Shown one piece after another: positions 8,369 to 17,302 of a DNA stretch of 37,513 nucleotides. The notes beneath the pieces are model-generated. The model worked only from the letters and a program-made list of their open reading frames with translations, had not been told where the DNA came from and made no database searches. The translations under genes and the position numbers were made by a program. Origin of the DNA: Candidatus Parabacteroides intestinigallinarum (GTDB taxonomy: Bacteria > Bacteroidota > Bacteroidia > Bacteroidales > Tannerellaceae). Location of the stretch: positions 1 through 37,513 of the forward strand of contig DXEN01000013.1 of NCBI GenBank assembly GCA_019114945.1, given 5' to 3'. How positions within the stretch are numbered: the stretch's first letter is position 1; every line of letters begins with the position of its first letter.

Positions 8369-9682
8369 ATGAACATCGACATGAGAAAGTACACGACAAT
8401 CTGCGCGCTCCTCTTCTTGAGCCTGGTGGCTACATGGGCGCAATCGTACGTGCCCGCGCCGGAGAACCTGCGGGCAAGGGAAGAGTTCCAAGACGACAAG
8501 TTCGGCATCTTCCTGCACTGGGGCCTTTATAGCATGCTGGCCCAAGGCGAGTGGTACATGACCAATCAAGACATCAACCACGAGGAGTACCGCAAGCTGG
8601 CCTCCGGCTTCTACCCCTCGCGCTTCGACGCGGACGCCTGGGTGAAAGCCATCGCCGACGCGGGCGCACGGTACATCTGCTTCACGAGCCGCCACCACGA
8701 GGGCTTCTCCATGTGGGGGACGAAGTATTCGGATTATAACATCGTGGACGCCACGCCGTTCAAGCGCGACGTGCTGAAGGAGCTTTCCGACGCCTGCCAG
8801 AGATACGGCGTCAAGCTGCACCTCTACTACTCGCACCTCGATTGGGACCGCGACGATTACTATCCGTTAGGCCGCACCGGCCGCGGCACGGGACGGACGA
8901 CGCACGGCGAGTGGAAGACCTACTACCAGTTCATGAACAACCAAATCACCGAGCTGCTGACGAACTACGGCCCCATCCGCGCCATCTGGTTCGACGGCTG
9001 GTGGGACCACGACCAGGACCCGGACTTCGACTGGCAGCTGCCCGAGCAGTACGCCATGATTCACCGCCTCAGCCCCGGATGCCTCATCGGTAACAACCAC
9101 CACCAAGTGCCTTTCGAGGGCGAGGACATCCAGATTTTCGAGCGCGACCTGCCGGGCGAGAACACCGCCGGCCTCTCCGGGCAAGCCATCAGCCACCTGC
9201 CATTGGAGACGTGCCAGACGATGAATGGCATGTGGGGCTACAAGATAGTGGACCAGAATTATAAATCGACGAAGACGCTTATCCATTACCTGGTACGTGC
9301 CGCCGGGCGCGACGCCAACCTGCTGATGAACATCGGCCCGCAGCCGAACGGCGAGCTGCCCGCCACGGCCTTGGAGCGCCTGCGCGAGATAGGCCAATGG
9401 ATGAAGACGTACGGCGAGACCATCTACGGCACCCGCGGCGGCGACGTGGCTCCGCGCGACTGGGGCGTGACAACCCGCAAGGGCGACAAGCTGTACGTCC
9501 ACGTCCTGAACCTGCCGGACCAGGGACTCTTCCTGCCGCTCACGGACGCGAAGGTGAAAAGCGCCGTCTGCTTCAAGGACAAGCGGCCCGTCTCGTTCAA
9601 GCAGAATAAGGAAGGCGTCTTCCTGACCTTCCCGGAAGTGCCCGCCGACATCGATTACGTCGTCGAGCTGACGCTGAAATAA
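8369..9682 (+). CDS. Secreted alpha-L-fucosidase, GH29
   Basis: This glycoside hydrolase removes alpha-linked fucose from glycans. The 437-residue protein begins with an export signal. The ATG at 8381 (MRKYTTICALLFLSLVATWA) may be the true start, since the four residues before it add nothing to the signal. The family pattern is clear: FGIFLHWGLYSMLAQGEWY near the N-terminus, TSRHHEGFSMW, and the nucleophile D209 in IWFDGWWD (numbered from 8369). The acid/base residue cannot be placed with certainty by eye. Translation is probably coupled to the M28 peptidase just upstream, and the pair suggests a role in degrading fucosylated glycoproteins or glycopeptides. A fragment of the interspersed repeat follows the stop. 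Confidence 0.95.
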   Translation: MNIDMRKYTTICALLFLSLVATWAQSYVPAPENLRAREEFQDDKFGIFLHWGLYSMLAQGEWYMTNQDINHEEYRKLASGFYPSRFDADAWVKAIADAGARYICFTSRHHEGFSMWGTKYSDYNIVDATPFKRDVLKELSDACQRYGVKLHLYYSHLDWDRDDYYPLGRTGRGTGRTTHGEWKTYYQFMNNQITELLTNYGPIRAIWFDGWWDHDQDPDFDWQLPEQYAMIHRLSPGCLIGNNHHQVPFEGEDIQIFERDLPGENTAGLSGQAISHLPLETCQTMNGMWGYKIVDQNYKSTKTLIHYLVRAAGRDANLLMNIGPQPNGELPATALERLREIGQWMKTYGETIYGTRGGDVAPRDWGVTTRKGDKLYVHVLNLPDQGLFLPLTDAKVKSAVCFKDKRPVSFKQNKEGVFLTFPEVPADIDYVVELTLK

Positions 9683-9697
9683 ACCAGCGCGCCGTAA

Positions 9698-9720
9698 CCT
9701 AAAATCAGGTATTGGCACGC
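9698..9720. repeat. Interspersed repeat, copy B (fragment)
   Basis: A 23-bp piece, CCTAAAATCAGGTATTGGCACGC, matches the left end of copies A and C (with the AAATCAGGTATT variant of copy A). The remainder of the element is missing. It lies 15 bases after the fucosidase stop, the same 3' position as the other copies. Confidence 0.7.
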
Positions 9721-9755
9721 GAACCGCTACTGTCCGTAAAAACAGGGGAAAAGCG

Positions 9756-9785
9756 TTGGGCTATCGGAATCTTTCCGTATCTTTG
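9756..9785 (+). promoter_or_regulatory. Promoter of the RelE/ParE toxin-antitoxin operon
   Basis: TTG at 9756-9758, a 19-bp spacer and TATCTTTG at 9778-9785 match the Bacteroidetes consensus closely. The antitoxin ATG at 9818 follows, with AAGGAGGA at 9803-9810. Confidence 0.75.
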
Positions 9786-9817
9786 AGGACGTGAACCAAA
9801 TCAAGGAGGACAGAGAG

Positions 9818-10057
9818 ATGAAAGCGACCATTTCGTTAGACAGCCTTTGGCAAATCGTCAGTTCCCTCTCGCTCCGCAACCAGAAATGGCTGGCGGGGAA
9901 GCTGCAAGAGAGCATCCGCCAGCGGGAGGAGACGGAGTACATCAGCAAGGAAGAGCTCCTCGCCGGCATCGACGCCGGGCTGAAGGACCTGAAAGCCGGT
10001 AGGATGAGACCTATCGAGGAATTATTTAAAGAGTTGGAACATGAGGTACAGGATTAA
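9818..10057 (+). CDS. Antitoxin of a type II toxin-antitoxin pair
   Basis: A 79-residue antitoxin candidate. The ATG at 9818 is chosen over the GTG at 9791 because AAGGAGGA (9803-9810) sits 7 bases before it and the promoter -7 element ends at 9785, leaving no room for a leader before 9791. The N-terminal part (MKATISLDSLWQIVSSLSLRN) may form a small DNA-binding or dimerisation unit. The C-terminal half is charged and helical (REETEYISKEELLAGIDAG), as expected for a toxin-wrapping segment. It overlaps the toxin start by 17 bases, so the two are co-translated. Type II antitoxins normally repress their own promoter with the toxin as co-repressor; I see no clear operator palindrome here. Confidence 0.8.
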   Translation: MKATISLDSLWQIVSSLSLRNQKWLAGKLQESIRQREETEYISKEELLAGIDAGLKDLKAGRMRPIEELFKELEHEVQD

Positions 10058-10382
10058 ATCTTCCGAATCGTTCGATAAGGAAGTCAAACGACTGGCCAAA
10101 CGTTATCGCTCGTTAATAGACGACGTGAGGGGGTTGTGCGTGGAACTTCTCGCCAACCCCACGCTCGGCACCGACTTAGGAGGCGGCTTGCGCAAGGTGC
10201 GTATGCGTATCGCTTCCAAAGGACGGGGCAAGAGTGGCGGCGCGAGGGTCATCACCTATACCGTGGTCATGGCGATGGACGAGACCACGATCAACCTGCT
10301 CTACATTTACGACAAGGCCGATCGCGACAGCGTTTCCGCCACGGAGATAGAGGAGTTGCTACGGAAAAACGGCTTACGGTAG
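10041..10382 (+). CDS. RelE/ParE-family toxin
   Basis: A 113-residue basic protein with the compact RelE/ParE pattern: the N-terminal strand MRYRIKSSESFDKEVKRLAKRY, a helical hairpin, then the beta sheet core GGLRKVRMRIASKGRGKSGG and VITYTVVMAMDETTINLLYIYDK. The family contains ribosome-dependent mRNA interferases (RelE) and gyrase poisons (ParE). Sequence alone does not say which this is. It starts inside the antitoxin gene, the usual arrangement. A long copy of the interspersed repeat follows and separates it from the converging efflux operon. Confidence 0.88.
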   Translation: MRYRIKSSESFDKEVKRLAKRYRSLIDDVRGLCVELLANPTLGTDLGGGLRKVRMRIASKGRGKSGGARVITYTVVMAMDETTINLLYIYDKADRDSVSATEIEELLRKNGLR

Positions 10383-10398
10383 CGGACGCATAAAGAAA

Positions 10399-10545
10399 GT
10401 GTGTCGAAATCTGGTATTGGCACGCAGATGACGCAGAGGGCGCGGATTTGCGCAGACTTATTTAATTATAAATCAATAAAAACAATCTGCGTTCATCCGC
10501 TCAATCTGTGTCATCTGCGTGCTTTTCCGCAATTTGATACACCCT
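10399..10545. repeat. Interspersed nested-hairpin repeat, copy C (long form)
   Basis: Outer arms GTGTGTCGAAAT (10399-10410) and AATTTGATACAC (10531-10542) enclose GCACGCAGATGACGCAGA, which pairs with TCTGTGTCATCTGCGTGC near 10505-10522. An inner arm pair is GCGGATTTGCGCAGA and TCTGCGTTCATCCGC, and an A/T-rich centre is shared with copy A. The copy occupies the gap between the converging toxin and efflux genes and can fold on either strand, so it may stop transcription from both sides. Confidence 0.85.
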
Positions 10546-10562
10546 CTTTCTCTTTTTTATTC

Positions 10563-13500
10563 CTACTGATAACCTCCGCCCAAGGCTTTGTAAAGATTTA
10601 CAGAGGAGCGCAGCTCGTCGAGCATCGCCGAGTTGAGGTTCAGTTGCGCCTCCAGCAATCCACGTTGCGCGTCGAGCACATCCATATAGCTGGTGACGCC
10701 ATTGATATATTGCAGCTGCGCCAGGTTCAAATACGTATCGGCGGCGGCCAGCAACTTCTCGTACGACTGACGCACCTCTTTCGCCTTGCGGATGGTGACG
10801 ATCGCGTCGTTCACCTCCTTGAACGCCTCCAGCACCGTCTTCTGGTAGCTATACACCTCCTGCTCGTAGCGGGCGCGGGCCGCTTTCAGCCGCGCCTTGT
10901 TCTTGCCCATCGCGAAGAGCGGTTGCACAAGGCTTCCGATGGGATACCAATAAGGGCTCTTCAGGAAGTTGCCCAGCTCGTCGTTCTCGAAACCTCCCGC
11001 CACCGAGAACGTGAGATTGGGGAACAAGCTCGTATAGGCGATTCCCACCTCGGCGTTCACCTGGCGCAAGCTCTGCTCCGCCTGCCGGATATCCGGGCGA
11101 CGCTCCAGAAGCGTCGAGGGAAGCCCTATCGGCAACGAGTCCGGCAGATGCTGCGCCTGCAAGGGCAGCCCGCGGGGGATGGAGCCCGAGTAATCGCCCA
11201 ACAGGAAGGACAAATCGCTCTCCTTCTGGCGAATATCATGCTCCAGCGAAGGCAGGAGCGTCTCGGTACGCGCCAACTCCACTTGCGCCTGGCTATACGC
11301 CGTCTCCGAGGTCAATCCGCCATCGAACCGCAACTTCGCCAAACGCACGCCCTCGCGCCGCGCCGCCAAGGTGCGCCGCACGATCTCCAACTCCTGGTCC
11401 AAGGCGCACAGCTCGTAATAAGCGGCCGCCACCTCCGCCACGAGCGACATTTGCAAGGCCCGGCGCCCTTCCACCGATTGCAAGTAGGCCGCGATGCCCG
11501 CGTCGTTCGCCCAGCGGAGCTTTCCCCACAGGTCCAGCTCCCAGGTGATGCCCACCTTCGCGCCCAGCTCCACGCCGGGATCGAAATTATCGCCACCGTA
11601 ATTGCTTCGCTCCGACTCTCCATAAATCCGGAGACGCACATCGGGGAACATCTCCGCAAAGGAGATACGCTTCTCCGCCATCATCTCCTTGATACGGGCG
11701 GCGGCTATCCGCATATCCTTATTATTCTCCAACGCCTTATGGATTAATCCTTGCAAAACCGTATCCGTATACAAGGACTCCCAAGCGATATCGGCCGCCG
11801 AGAGGCTATCCGCCGTCGCCGTAGCGTCGGGGTCGATACTTTCCGGAAGGTTCAGGTCCGGACGCGTATACTTCTGCCCCAACTTACACGAGGAGAACGA
11901 GAGCAAGAATATCGGGACCAACAAAATCGGCGTCGTCCGTTTATTCAGGAAACGGCCCAGCTGGTCCTTTTTCTCCTTGAGCTTATCGAGCGGCAGCTTG
12001 TCCAAGGGGAATTTATCGATTGTCCGCTCCAGTTGCTCCTTGACATTGATCTTATGCCGCAGATTGTTCACAAACACGAAGAAGAACGGCACCAAGATAA
12101 TCCCGACCGTAATCGCCACGATCATCCCGAAGAACACACCCGTACCGATGCTATGCCGCGAGGCGGAACCCGGCCCGGAGGCGAGCACCATCGGCAACAT
12201 ACCCAGCACGAACGCCAACGAAGTCATCAAGATGGGGCGGAAACGCATCTGCGCCGCGTGAATAGCCGCGCGCACGGCGTCCACGCCTTGGTCGACCTGC
12301 ACTTTCGCGAACTCCACGATAAGAATGGCGTTCTTCGCCGCGAGACCGATCAACGTCACCAAACCAATCTGGAAATAGACATCGTTCTCCAATCCGGTCG
12401 CCCAAATACCCAAGTAAGCGCCCAACGCCGCCACCGGCAACGACAGCAATACCGCGATCGGCACGATCCAACTCTCGTACTGCGCCGCCAAGAAAAGGAA
12501 CACGAACAAGAACACGAGCGCCAAGATAAAGCCCGTCTGCCCGCCGGCCTGCTTCTCCTGATAAGAAAGGCCGCTCCACTCAATCCGTATATTATCCGGA
12601 AGATGCTCCTGGGCGATCCGCTCCATCGCCGCCATCGCCTCGCCCGTACTATAGCCGTGCGCCGCGACCGCGTTGATAGAAGCCGTGGAGAACATATTAA
12701 AACGCTTAATCGTTCCCGGCCCCGTGGTATATTGCGTCGTTCCCAAAGCCGTCAGCGGAACCATCGAACCGTTCTTGGCCCGCACGAAGAACAGGCCGAT
12801 ATTATCGCGCGTCGCCCGATAAGGCGCCTCCGCCTGTATATAAACACGGTAAATACGGTTGAACATATTGAAATCGTTCACATAAACAGAACCCAAATAA
12901 GCCTTCATCGTCGCGAAAATATCCGACAACGGAATACCCAACAACTCCGCCCGGTCGCGATTGACATCGAAATAAAGCTGCGGAATCTCCGATTGCAAGG
13001 CCGAGGAAACACTCGCCAGCTCCGGCGCCAATCCCGCGTAGTACAGGAACGTATCCGTGGCGCTTACCAGATTATCCCAATTCGCGTCGCCACGAGCCTC
13101 CAACTGCATCTCCAGACCGCCGCTCTCGCCCAAGCCCGGAATAACCGGCGGACGCGTCACGTACGCCTTGATCTCCGGATAATAATAGAACTCCTCGCGA
13201 GCGGCCTCCATCACGTCCTGCACCATCATGCCGCCCTTCTTGCGCTCTTCCCACGGCTTCAGGATTACGGTCAACGTGGCGCGCGACTGGTTTGTCCCGA
13301 CACGCGAGCTGCTACCGGTCACGTTCTGCACATAAGCCACGGCGGGCTGCGACATCAGGAAATCGATCGCGCGATTCGTCACCGTACGCGTGCGCTCCAA
13401 CGTAGCCCCCTCGGGCATCTCCAGCTCCACGAGGAAATACCCCTGGTCCTCCTCCGGGATAAAACTGGTAGGCAATACCTTGTTCAACACGAAGATAGCG

Positions 13501-15137
13501 ACCAATACCATGCCAAAACCCGCCAGCACCCGTCGCGGACAAGCCATCACCACCCGCAAGATACGGGTATAGCGTTTGTTGCCCACCAGCAACCAATAGT
13601 TAATCCATCGGAACACGATATTCTTCCGCCCGTGGTTGGGCCGCAAAATCAAGGCACACATCGCCGGGCTCAACGTCAAGGCGACTACCGTCGACAAGAT
13701 AACGGACACCGCGATCGTTATCGAGAACTGCCGGTACAATTGCCCCGTGATACCGCCCAAGAAACTTACCGGGACGAACACGGCCGCCAGCACCATCGAC
13801 GTCGCGATCAACGCGCCCGTCAACTCCCGCATCGCCTTATGCGTGGCCTCCCGCGGCGAGAGATGTTCCTCCTCCATGATACGCTCCACATTCTCCACCA
13901 CGACAATGGCATCGTCCACCACGATACCGATGGCGAGGATTAATCCCAGCAACGTCAGCATATTCAACGAGAAACCACACACCAGCATGAACCCAAAAGT
14001 ACCAATCAAGGAAATCGGCACCGCGATAGTCGGGATCAACGCCGCCCGCCAGTTCTGCAACGAGAGGAACACCACCAATACCACCAGGAACAACGCCTCG
14101 AACAACGTCTTATACACCTCGTGGATGGATTGGGATATATACTCCGTCATATCGAACGGGAAATTATACTCCATTCCCTCGGGGAAATTCTTGCTAATCT
14201 CCTTCATGGCGCTCTTCACCTCCTCGGCCACGGCCAAGGCGTTAGCGCCCGGCAACATATAGATACTCAGGATCGCGGCGTTCTTGCCATTAATACCACT
14301 CTCGGTCGAATAAGAAGAAGCCTCCAGCGAGACCCTCGCCACGTCGCGCATCCGCACGATCGAGCCATCCGAGTTGGCGCGAACGACGATATTCTCGAAC
14401 TCCTCGACCGTCGACAAACGTCCCTGCGCGGTAATCGGCAAGGTCACGTCCACGTCTATAATCGGCTGCTTACCCAACTCACCCGCCGCGGACTCCCGGT
14501 TCTGGTCCTTCAAGGCCTTCTGCAAATCTTGCACGGTCAATCCCATATTCGCCAAGCGATCCGGATACACCCAGATTTGCATACCATAATAACGGCTACC
14601 CACATTCGACACACGCCCCACACCGGGCACACGGCGAATCACGTCCAACACGTTAATCGTAGCGAAGTTACTCAGATAAATCTCATCGAACTTCGGGTCG
14701 TCGGACATCAATGTCAGGGTCATCAACTGACTGGGGGCTTGCTTCTCCACCGATATACCGTTCTGGATAACCTCGGCCGGCAGACGGCTCTCCGCCAGCT
14801 TCACACGGTTCTGGATCTCCACCGCCGCCAAGTCCGGATTCGTGGAGACATCGAACGTAACCGTGATATTCAAGTTTCCTGAGTTCGAGCAACTACTCTG
14901 CATATAAATCATCCCCGGCGTTCCGTTCAGCTCCTGCTCGATCGGCGTAGCGACCGCTTGCGAAACCGTCAACGCGCTCGCGCCCGGATAAGACGCGCTC
15001 ACCCTCACCACCGGAGGCGTTATCTGCGGATACTGATCCACAGGCAACGATACCAATCCGATAATCCCGACAATCACGATCAAAACCGAAATGACGGTCG
15101 AGAAAACGGGACGGTCTATAAAAAATCCCGGCTTCAT
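10563..15137 (-). CDS. RND efflux pump fused to its outer-membrane lipoprotein factor
   Basis: One uninterrupted 1524-residue frame joins two proteins that are normally separate. Residues 1 to about 1040 are an AcrB-type HAE1 RND transporter, starting MKPGFFIDRPVFSTVISVLI, with the proton-relay pair D408-D409 in GIVVDDAIVVVENVERIM and the usual two large periplasmic loops. A charged linker (PLDKLPLDKLKEKKDQLGRF) leads to KRTTPILLVPIFLLSFSSC. This has the form of a complete lipoprotein signal with its lipidation Cys at 1084. Residues 1084-1524 are an OprM/NodT-type outer-membrane factor with two tandem helical repeats. The ATG at 15137 overlaps the stop of the adaptor gene by four bases. Cleavage at C1084 by signal peptidase II could release the outer-membrane factor; that is inference. 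Confidence 0.93.
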   Translation of the reverse strand: MKPGFFIDRPVFSTVISVLIVIVGIIGLVSLPVDQYPQITPPVVRVSASYPGASALTVSQAVATPIEQELNGTPGMIYMQSSCSNSGNLNITVTFDVSTNPDLAAVEIQNRVKLAESRLPAEVIQNGISVEKQAPSQLMTLTLMSDDPKFDEIYLSNFATINVLDVIRRVPGVGRVSNVGSRYYGMQIWVYPDRLANMGLTVQDLQKALKDQNRESAAGELGKQPIIDVDVTLPITAQGRLSTVEEFENIVVRANSDGSIVRMRDVARVSLEASSYSTESGINGKNAAILSIYMLPGANALAVAEEVKSAMKEISKNFPEGMEYNFPFDMTEYISQSIHEVYKTLFEALFLVVLVVFLSLQNWRAALIPTIAVPISLIGTFGFMLVCGFSLNMLTLLGLILAIGIVVDDAIVVVENVERIMEEEHLSPREATHKAMRELTGALIATSMVLAAVFVPVSFLGGITGQLYRQFSITIAVSVILSTVVALTLSPAMCALILRPNHGRKNIVFRWINYWLLVGNKRYTRILRVVMACPRRVLAGFGMVLVAIFVLNKVLPTSFIPEEDQGYFLVELEMPEGATLERTRTVTNRAIDFLMSQPAVAYVQNVTGSSSRVGTNQSRATLTVILKPWEERKKGGMMVQDVMEAAREEFYYYPEIKAYVTRPPVIPGLGESGGLEMQLEARGDANWDNLVSATDTFLYYAGLAPELASVSSALQSEIPQLYFDVNRDRAELLGIPLSDIFATMKAYLGSVYVNDFNMFNRIYRVYIQAEAPYRATRDNIGLFFVRAKNGSMVPLTALGTTQYTTGPGTIKRFNMFSTASINAVAAHGYSTGEAMAAMERIAQEHLPDNIRIEWSGLSYQEKQAGGQTGFILALVFLFVFLFLAAQYESWIVPIAVLLSLPVAALGAYLGIWATGLENDVYFQIGLVTLIGLAAKNAILIVEFAKVQVDQGVDAVRAAIHAAQMRFRPILMTSLAFVLGMLPMVLASGPGSASRHSIGTGVFFGMIVAITVGIILVPFFFVFVNNLRHKINVKEQLERTIDKFPLDKLPLDKLKEKKDQLGRFLNKRTTPILLVPIFLLSFSSCKLGQKYTRPDLNLPESIDPDATATADSLSAADIAWESLYTDTVLQGLIHKALENNKDMRIAAARIKEMMAEKRISFAEMFPDVRLRIYGESERSNYGGDNFDPGVELGAKVGITWELDLWGKLRWANDAGIAAYLQSVEGRRALQMSLVAEVAAAYYELCALDQELEIVRRTLAARREGVRLAKLRFDGGLTSETAYSQAQVELARTETLLPSLEHDIRQKESDLSFLLGDYSGSIPRGLPLQAQHLPDSLPIGLPSTLLERRPDIRQAEQSLRQVNAEVGIAYTSLFPNLTFSVAGGFENDELGNFLKSPYWYPIGSLVQPLFAMGKNKARLKAARARYEQEVYSYQKTVLEAFKEVNDAIVTIRKAKEVRQSYEKLLAAADTYLNLAQLQYINGVTSYMDVLDAQRGLLEAQLNLNSAMLDELRSSVNLYKALGGGYQ

Positions 15138-16300
15138 CGCTCCTCCTCCTCTCTTAATGCCTCAAGAGCTTTCTCGTCGTTCGCGTCGATCGGATGCACT
15201 TGCACGCCCGGCACCAGTTTATGATAACCTTCCACCACGACGCGCTCGGTCTCGCCCAAGCCGCGCTCTATCACTACCTTGTTGCCTATCTCCGGTCCGA
15301 TCTGCACATAACGTTTCTCCGCCACATCGTCCCTCCGGATCACATAGATAAAAGCACCTCCTTTCTCGATAGAAAGCGCCTTCCGAGGAACAACGATGGA
15401 ACGCTCGCGCACATCCAGCAAAAGCTTCACTTTCGTAAATTGTCCGGGTAATAATTTCTGATTGGGATTGGGAAGCTCCGCCCGTACGCCAAAAGTACCG
15501 GTCTGCGGGTCCACCTGGGGATCGGCGAAGTCGACAACACCCTTCACCGGGTATTCCGAGTTATCCGCCAATGTAACCGTAACGGTCGGTTGCCAAGAGC
15601 GAGTCGTATCCCGCTCGCCAAACTTCACGTTCCTACGCTCCGCCCGCAAATAATCCAACGCGGTCATCTGGAAATCGACCGTTACCGTATCGCTTTTCAC
15701 CACTTCCGCCAATTTCGAGTTAACGCCCGGCCCCACCAAAGCGCCCACATCCACGAAACGCTCGCTGATATAACCGGACAACGGGGAAGTCACTACCGTA
15801 TAACTCAACTCCATCTCCGCCTGATCCAAATCCGCCTTGCTCATCGCGATATCCGCCTCGGCGTCCTCCAGCGCGGCGATCGCGTTATCCAAATCCAACT
15901 GGCTCGCCGCGTGCTGCTCGTACAACGGAGTCAGACGCTCCACGTCGCGCCGCGCCTTCGCCGCTTGCGCCTCGCTCTTCTTCAGCTGCGCCTTCGCCTT
16001 CTCCACACGGGCGCGATATTGCGCGGAGTTTATGATAAATAGAGGTTCATTCTGCTTGACCTTCTTTCCTTCCTCGAATAGCATCTCCTCCAAGAAACCT
16101 TCCACCCGCGCATGGATCTCCACGAAACTGGCGGCCCCGATACGGCCTACATACTCGCCATAAATCTGCACGTCTTCCTTAGAAGGTTTGTCTACGATCA
16201 CAATGGGAAATTGTTGCTCTTCTTTGTGCCGGCAGCCCGTCATCGCCATGATAAGGGCTATCCCGATAACCCACGCTTGCGCCAATCCTTTTCTACTCAT
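15134..16300 (-). CDS. RND efflux periplasmic adaptor lipoprotein (AcrA-like)
   Basis: This 388-residue membrane fusion protein bridges the RND pump and the outer-membrane factor. The lipoprotein signal ends MAMTGC with Cys 23. The order is typical: a barrel-sandwich/lipoyl half (ARVEGFLEEMLFEEGKKVKQ), an alpha-helical hairpin rich in Ala, Lys and Glu (about residues 95-170), the returning lipoyl half (TSPLSGYISERFVDVGALV), then the beta-barrel and membrane-proximal domains. It is the first gene of the operon and its stop overlaps the pump start (ATGA). Upstream, TAATTTGG occurs twice on the minus strand between about 16330 and 16362 as possible weak -7 elements. No dedicated regulator is adjacent. 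Confidence 0.95.
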   Translation of the reverse strand: MSRKGLAQAWVIGIALIMAMTGCRHKEEQQFPIVIVDKPSKEDVQIYGEYVGRIGAASFVEIHARVEGFLEEMLFEEGKKVKQNEPLFIINSAQYRARVEKAKAQLKKSEAQAAKARRDVERLTPLYEQHAASQLDLDNAIAALEDAEADIAMSKADLDQAEMELSYTVVTSPLSGYISERFVDVGALVGPGVNSKLAEVVKSDTVTVDFQMTALDYLRAERRNVKFGERDTTRSWQPTVTVTLADNSEYPVKGVVDFADPQVDPQTGTFGVRAELPNPNQKLLPGQFTKVKLLLDVRERSIVVPRKALSIEKGGAFIYVIRRDDVAEKRYVQIGPEIGNKVVIERGLGETERVVVEGYHKLVPGVQVHPIDANDEKALEALREEEER

Positions 16301-16545
16301 TCCTATATAAATTACTTATGTCACATTTGCCAAATTATCACAGAAAGAACCATTCCAAATTACACCGACCAGATGATAATTAACGTAACTTTGCTCTAAA
16401 ACGATCATCCCGCAGGTGTCCTTAACAAATATACGCGTATCAACGGCATGCCTCTTGTGGAATATCTCCACACCCACCGGGAAAATCCCCACAGGCTATA
16501 CGCTTTATTCCCCAAAAACACGCCTCATTCGCGCTTCCGCCTCGC
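16301..16545. other. Intergenic region upstream of the efflux operon
   Basis: This stretch lies between the terminator of the RluA-type gene and the adaptor gene, both read on the minus strand, so it must carry the efflux promoter. Two weak minus-strand -7 candidates (TAATTTGG) are present, but neither has a convincing -33 partner. A plus-strand TAACTTTG near 16386 has no gene to drive. Short plus-strand open frames here look spurious. Confidence 0.5.
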
Positions 16546-16596
16546 AAAAAATCCATTCGAATGAACAGCGACCCTGTTTTCCTTCGAATGGATTTT
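16546..16596 (-). terminator. Intrinsic terminator after the TetR-KAS III-FabG-RluA operon
   Basis: AAAATCCATTCGAA (16548-16561) and TTCGAATGGATTTT (16583-16596) form a perfect 14-bp stem with a 21-base loop. On the minus strand the stem ends in a run of six T. It starts 30 bases after the RluA-type stop codon. Confidence 0.85.
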
Positions 16597-16626
16597 CCTC
16601 CTTATTCCTATTTCTCTATCTCGCCT

Positions 16627-17301
16627 CTATAAACCCACCGACAACGCTTTCCACAAATTATCCTCCGGCACCGGAGCTATAATCCGTACGGGTAACTTCG
16701 ACACAGGATGTATGAACTCGGCGCTCCGGGCATGCAGGCTGATACCCCCGTCCTTGTTCGAACGCTCGAAGCCATATTTCAAATCGCCTTTGATAGGGCA
16801 CCCGATTCGCGCCAATTGACAACGAATCTGGTGATGCCTGCCTGTTTTCAGGTCGATCTCCAAAAGATGATAGCGATCCGAACTCGCGATCAACTTATAA
16901 CGCAATATCGCTTTCTTCGCGTCCGCCCGTTCGGTATCATAAGCGTAACTCTTATTCTGCCGCTCGTTCCGGACCAACCAATGCACCAACTCATCCTCCT
17001 CTCTCGGAGGCCGGTTCTTAACGATCGCCCAATAGGTTTTCCGTATCTCGCCCGTGCGGAACATATCGTTCAAGCGAGCCAGGGCCTTGCTTGTCTTGGC
17101 GAAAATAACGATACCACTCACCGGGCGATCCAAACGGTGCGTCACGCCCACGAAGACATTGCCCGGCTTGTGATACTTTTCCTTCAGCCAACCCTTCAGC
17201 GTCTCGGAAAGAGGGGTATCCCCCGTCTTATCGCCCTGGACGATTTCCCGGCAGGTCTTATTTACGGCGATGATATGATTATCCTCGTAAATGACCTCCA
17301 T
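16627..17301 (-). CDS. RluA-family pseudouridine synthase
   Basis: A 224-residue RNA modification enzyme that would isomerise uridine to pseudouridine in rRNA or tRNA. The catalytic motif HRLDRPVSGIV is present, with D58 the expected nucleophile. Later family motifs include KTYWAIV, the Lys/Arg-rich GRHHQIRCQL and the C-terminal HARSAEFIHPVS. There is no S4 domain, so it resembles the short RluA/TruC branch. The exact target base cannot be inferred. Its ATG lies one base after the fabG stop, so it is the last gene of the operon and is probably translated by coupling. Confidence 0.93.
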   Translation of the reverse strand: MEVIYEDNHIIAVNKTCREIVQGDKTGDTPLSETLKGWLKEKYHKPGNVFVGVTHRLDRPVSGIVIFAKTSKALARLNDMFRTGEIRKTYWAIVKNRPPREEDELVHWLVRNERQNKSYAYDTERADAKKAILRYKLIASSDRYHLLEIDLKTGRHHQIRCQLARIGCPIKGDLKYGFERSNKDGGISLHARSAEFIHPVSKLPVRIIAPVPEDNLWKALSVGL

Positions 17302-17302
17302 A

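Noticed and set aside
16386-16393. TAACTTTG on the plus strand as a promoter
   Set aside because: There is no plus-strand gene for it to drive and no -33 partner.
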